DNA from: Chryseobacterium sp. RU37D
GTDB taxonomy: Bacteria; Bacteroidota; Bacteroidia; Flavobacteriales; Weeksellaceae
Direction: 5' to 3'
DNA: 64,000 nt
Assembly: GCF_900156075.1 (NCBI RefSeq)
Contig: NZ_FTMM01000003.1
Coordinates: forward strand, 62,001 to 126,000
The notes under the pieces were generated by a model. The model did not search any database, had not been told where the DNA came from, and worked only from the letters and a program-made list of their open reading frames with translations. The translations under genes were made by a program, and so were the position numbers. Numbering within the stretch: the first letter of the stretch is position 1; each line of letters begins with the position of its first letter. Below are positions 63,142 to 64,000 of the stretch, piece after piece.

Positions 63142-63767
63142 TGGAATATTCAAAAGAGTTTAAAGCTGCACTGAGCGCCTTCTCCAGCGTAGAGAAAGAC
63201 CGCCTTATTTTCAGATTACTGAAAAAAGACAAGCTTCTATCCAAAAAACTGTATTTCGAATTAATCGATCAGGAAACAACTGATGACAAGCGTGATGCAA
63301 TGGAAGAAAATGTTCAGGAAAAAGTGCTGCTGGCTTCAAAATATATCGGAAATCAAAAATATTTCCTAGGAATCATCAGAAAAATCAGTGCTGAAATTAC
63401 GGAGCATGTAAAAATTACAACCGATAAATTCGGAGAGGTTTCACTGAATTTATTGCTGATTGATAAGATTTTAGATTATAACAATGATCTTAGCCGTCAA
63501 CGATTCGATAATGTCTACAAACTTTATCTTTATCTCATTAATAAAATTTTTAAAGCTCTGATTCTTACGAAAAAGCTTGACGAAGATTATTGGATGGAAA
63601 TTGATGAATATTTAAAAACCGTTGAGATTAAGATCAATAAAAACCATTATCTGCAAAAGCTGTGCATCAATAATCATTTAAACCCTGCATGGCTGAGAAG
63701 TGAAAATATTCCTGAAAATATCGAACTTATTGTAAAGGAAATAAAAAGCCAGGGATTTTTACGATAA
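63141..63767 (+). CDS. Protein of unknown function (helical)
   Basis: A 208-aa helical protein with no signal peptide. The N terminus is EYSKEFKAALSAFSSVEKDR and a lysine-rich stretch follows. I do not recognise a family. The GTG start (63141-63143) overlaps the stop of the GT2 gene (TAGTG), so it is translated with the acyltransferase and GT2 genes. The C terminus ends 9 bases inside the convergent waaA gene. Confidence 0.72.
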   Translation: MEYSKEFKAALSAFSSVEKDRLIFRLLKKDKLLSKKLYFELIDQETTDDKRDAMEENVQEKVLLASKYIGNQKYFLGIIRKISAEITEHVKITTDKFGEVSLNLLLIDKILDYNNDLSRQRFDNVYKLYLYLINKIFKALILTKKLDEDYWMEIDEYLKTVEIKINKNHYLQKLCINNHLNPAWLRSENIPENIELIVKEIKSQGFLR

Positions 63768-64000
63768 AATTTTCTTAATAATTAAATCCGTCGAATTTGG
63801 TTTCCCCGAAACAAATTTTTCTGCATTTTCAGACATATTTTGAAGTGTTTCTTCATTATTGATCAAAAACATTACAAAATCTGCTGCCAAACCTGCATTT
63901 TCAAAAGATCTTCCACCGTCAGAAGAGATCAGCTCATCCGCTTCCGGATTTTTCTTATAATGATTTCCAAAAATCACAGGAACTCCGAAAGTCGCCGCCT
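63759..64000 (-). CDS. waaA: 3-deoxy-D-manno-octulosonic acid transferase, C-terminal part (gene runs off the window)
   Basis: The last 80 or so residues of a protein that continues past the right edge. The reading AATFGVPVIFGNHYKKNPEA followed by ADELISSDGGRSFEN matches the end of WaaA/KdtA, the GT30 enzyme that adds Kdo to lipid A precursors, where the block normally reads EAATFGVPVIFGPNY. The final helix (LQNMSENAEKFV to IIKKIL) fits too. With lpxB elsewhere in the window it belongs to lipopolysaccharide assembly. Its last 9 bases overlap the unknown gene on the other strand. Confidence 0.85.
   Translation of the reverse strand, partial: AATFGVPVIFGNHYKKNPEADELISSDGGRSFENAGLAADFVMFLINNEETLQNMSENAEKFVSGKPNSTDLIIKKILS

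Overview
The window comes from a Bacteroidota chromosome, most likely a Chryseobacterium-like flavobacterium. The evidence is the AT-rich sequence, several secreted proteins with C-terminal type IX secretion (T9SS) sorting domains, a three-subunit Bacteroidota-type succinate dehydrogenase, families largely restricted to the phylum (IPExxxVDY, DUF2480, DUF6048/DUF6452, PUR/DUF3276, ribosomal protein THX), the near absence of Shine-Dalgarno sites, and -7 boxes of the Bacteroidota form TAnnTTTG before many genes. No prophage, insertion sequence or CRISPR array was seen. All assignments rest on reading the translated sequence; no database search was run.

Layout. 1-9.2 kb: the 3' end of rnc, an IPExxxVDY gene and pyk in an overlapping series; an aldehyde dehydrogenase; two histidine-degradation genes (hutG, hutI); ruvB; a metallo-hydrolase; coaE. 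9.3-21.7 kb: a secreted-protease cluster of two paralogous reprolysin-like metalloproteases (2152 and 999 aa) that differ in the number of FN3 and GEVED modules, a decayed third copy, and a pappalysin-type (M43) protease, all in one direction. 21.8-26.7 kb: a small lipoprotein, DUF6048 and DUF6452, rlmD bracketed by two related palindromes, and a thioredoxin-fold lipoprotein without its CxxC. 26.8-30.9 kb: sdhC-sdhA-DUF2846-sdhB. 31-37.1 kb: comEC, lpxB, DUF2480, DUF937, the tiny ribosomal protein THX, and a MATE pump. 37.2-42.7 kb: aspS, then a non-homologous end-joining operon (ku plus ligD). 42.7-50.6 kb: an SDR, the nusB-DUF1573-yajC set, an ABC exporter, a PUR protein, two secreted proteins and tRNA-His. 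50.6-57.3 kb: bshB1, then a run holding exbB-exbD-exbD-tonB, a small membrane protein, a PstS-like lipoprotein and a TPR protein. 57.5-64 kb: leuS, a lipoprotein, an acyltransferase-GT2-unknown operon, and the end of waaA.

The observations that most merit a second look are these. (1) The ku-ligD locus has a textbook sigma-54 (-24/-12) promoter, GGCAC-N5-TTGCA, 25 bases before the ku start. (2) ligD is split into a phosphoesterase frame and a ligase-polymerase frame exactly at a run of nine A, which fits a -1 frameshift or polymerase slippage giving one protein of about 845 aa. (3) aspS and leuS carry the same 13-base repeat in leaders made almost wholly of TCTAAYATCTAA-type units directly before the start codon. 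(4) The protease cluster shows module gain and gene decay side by side.
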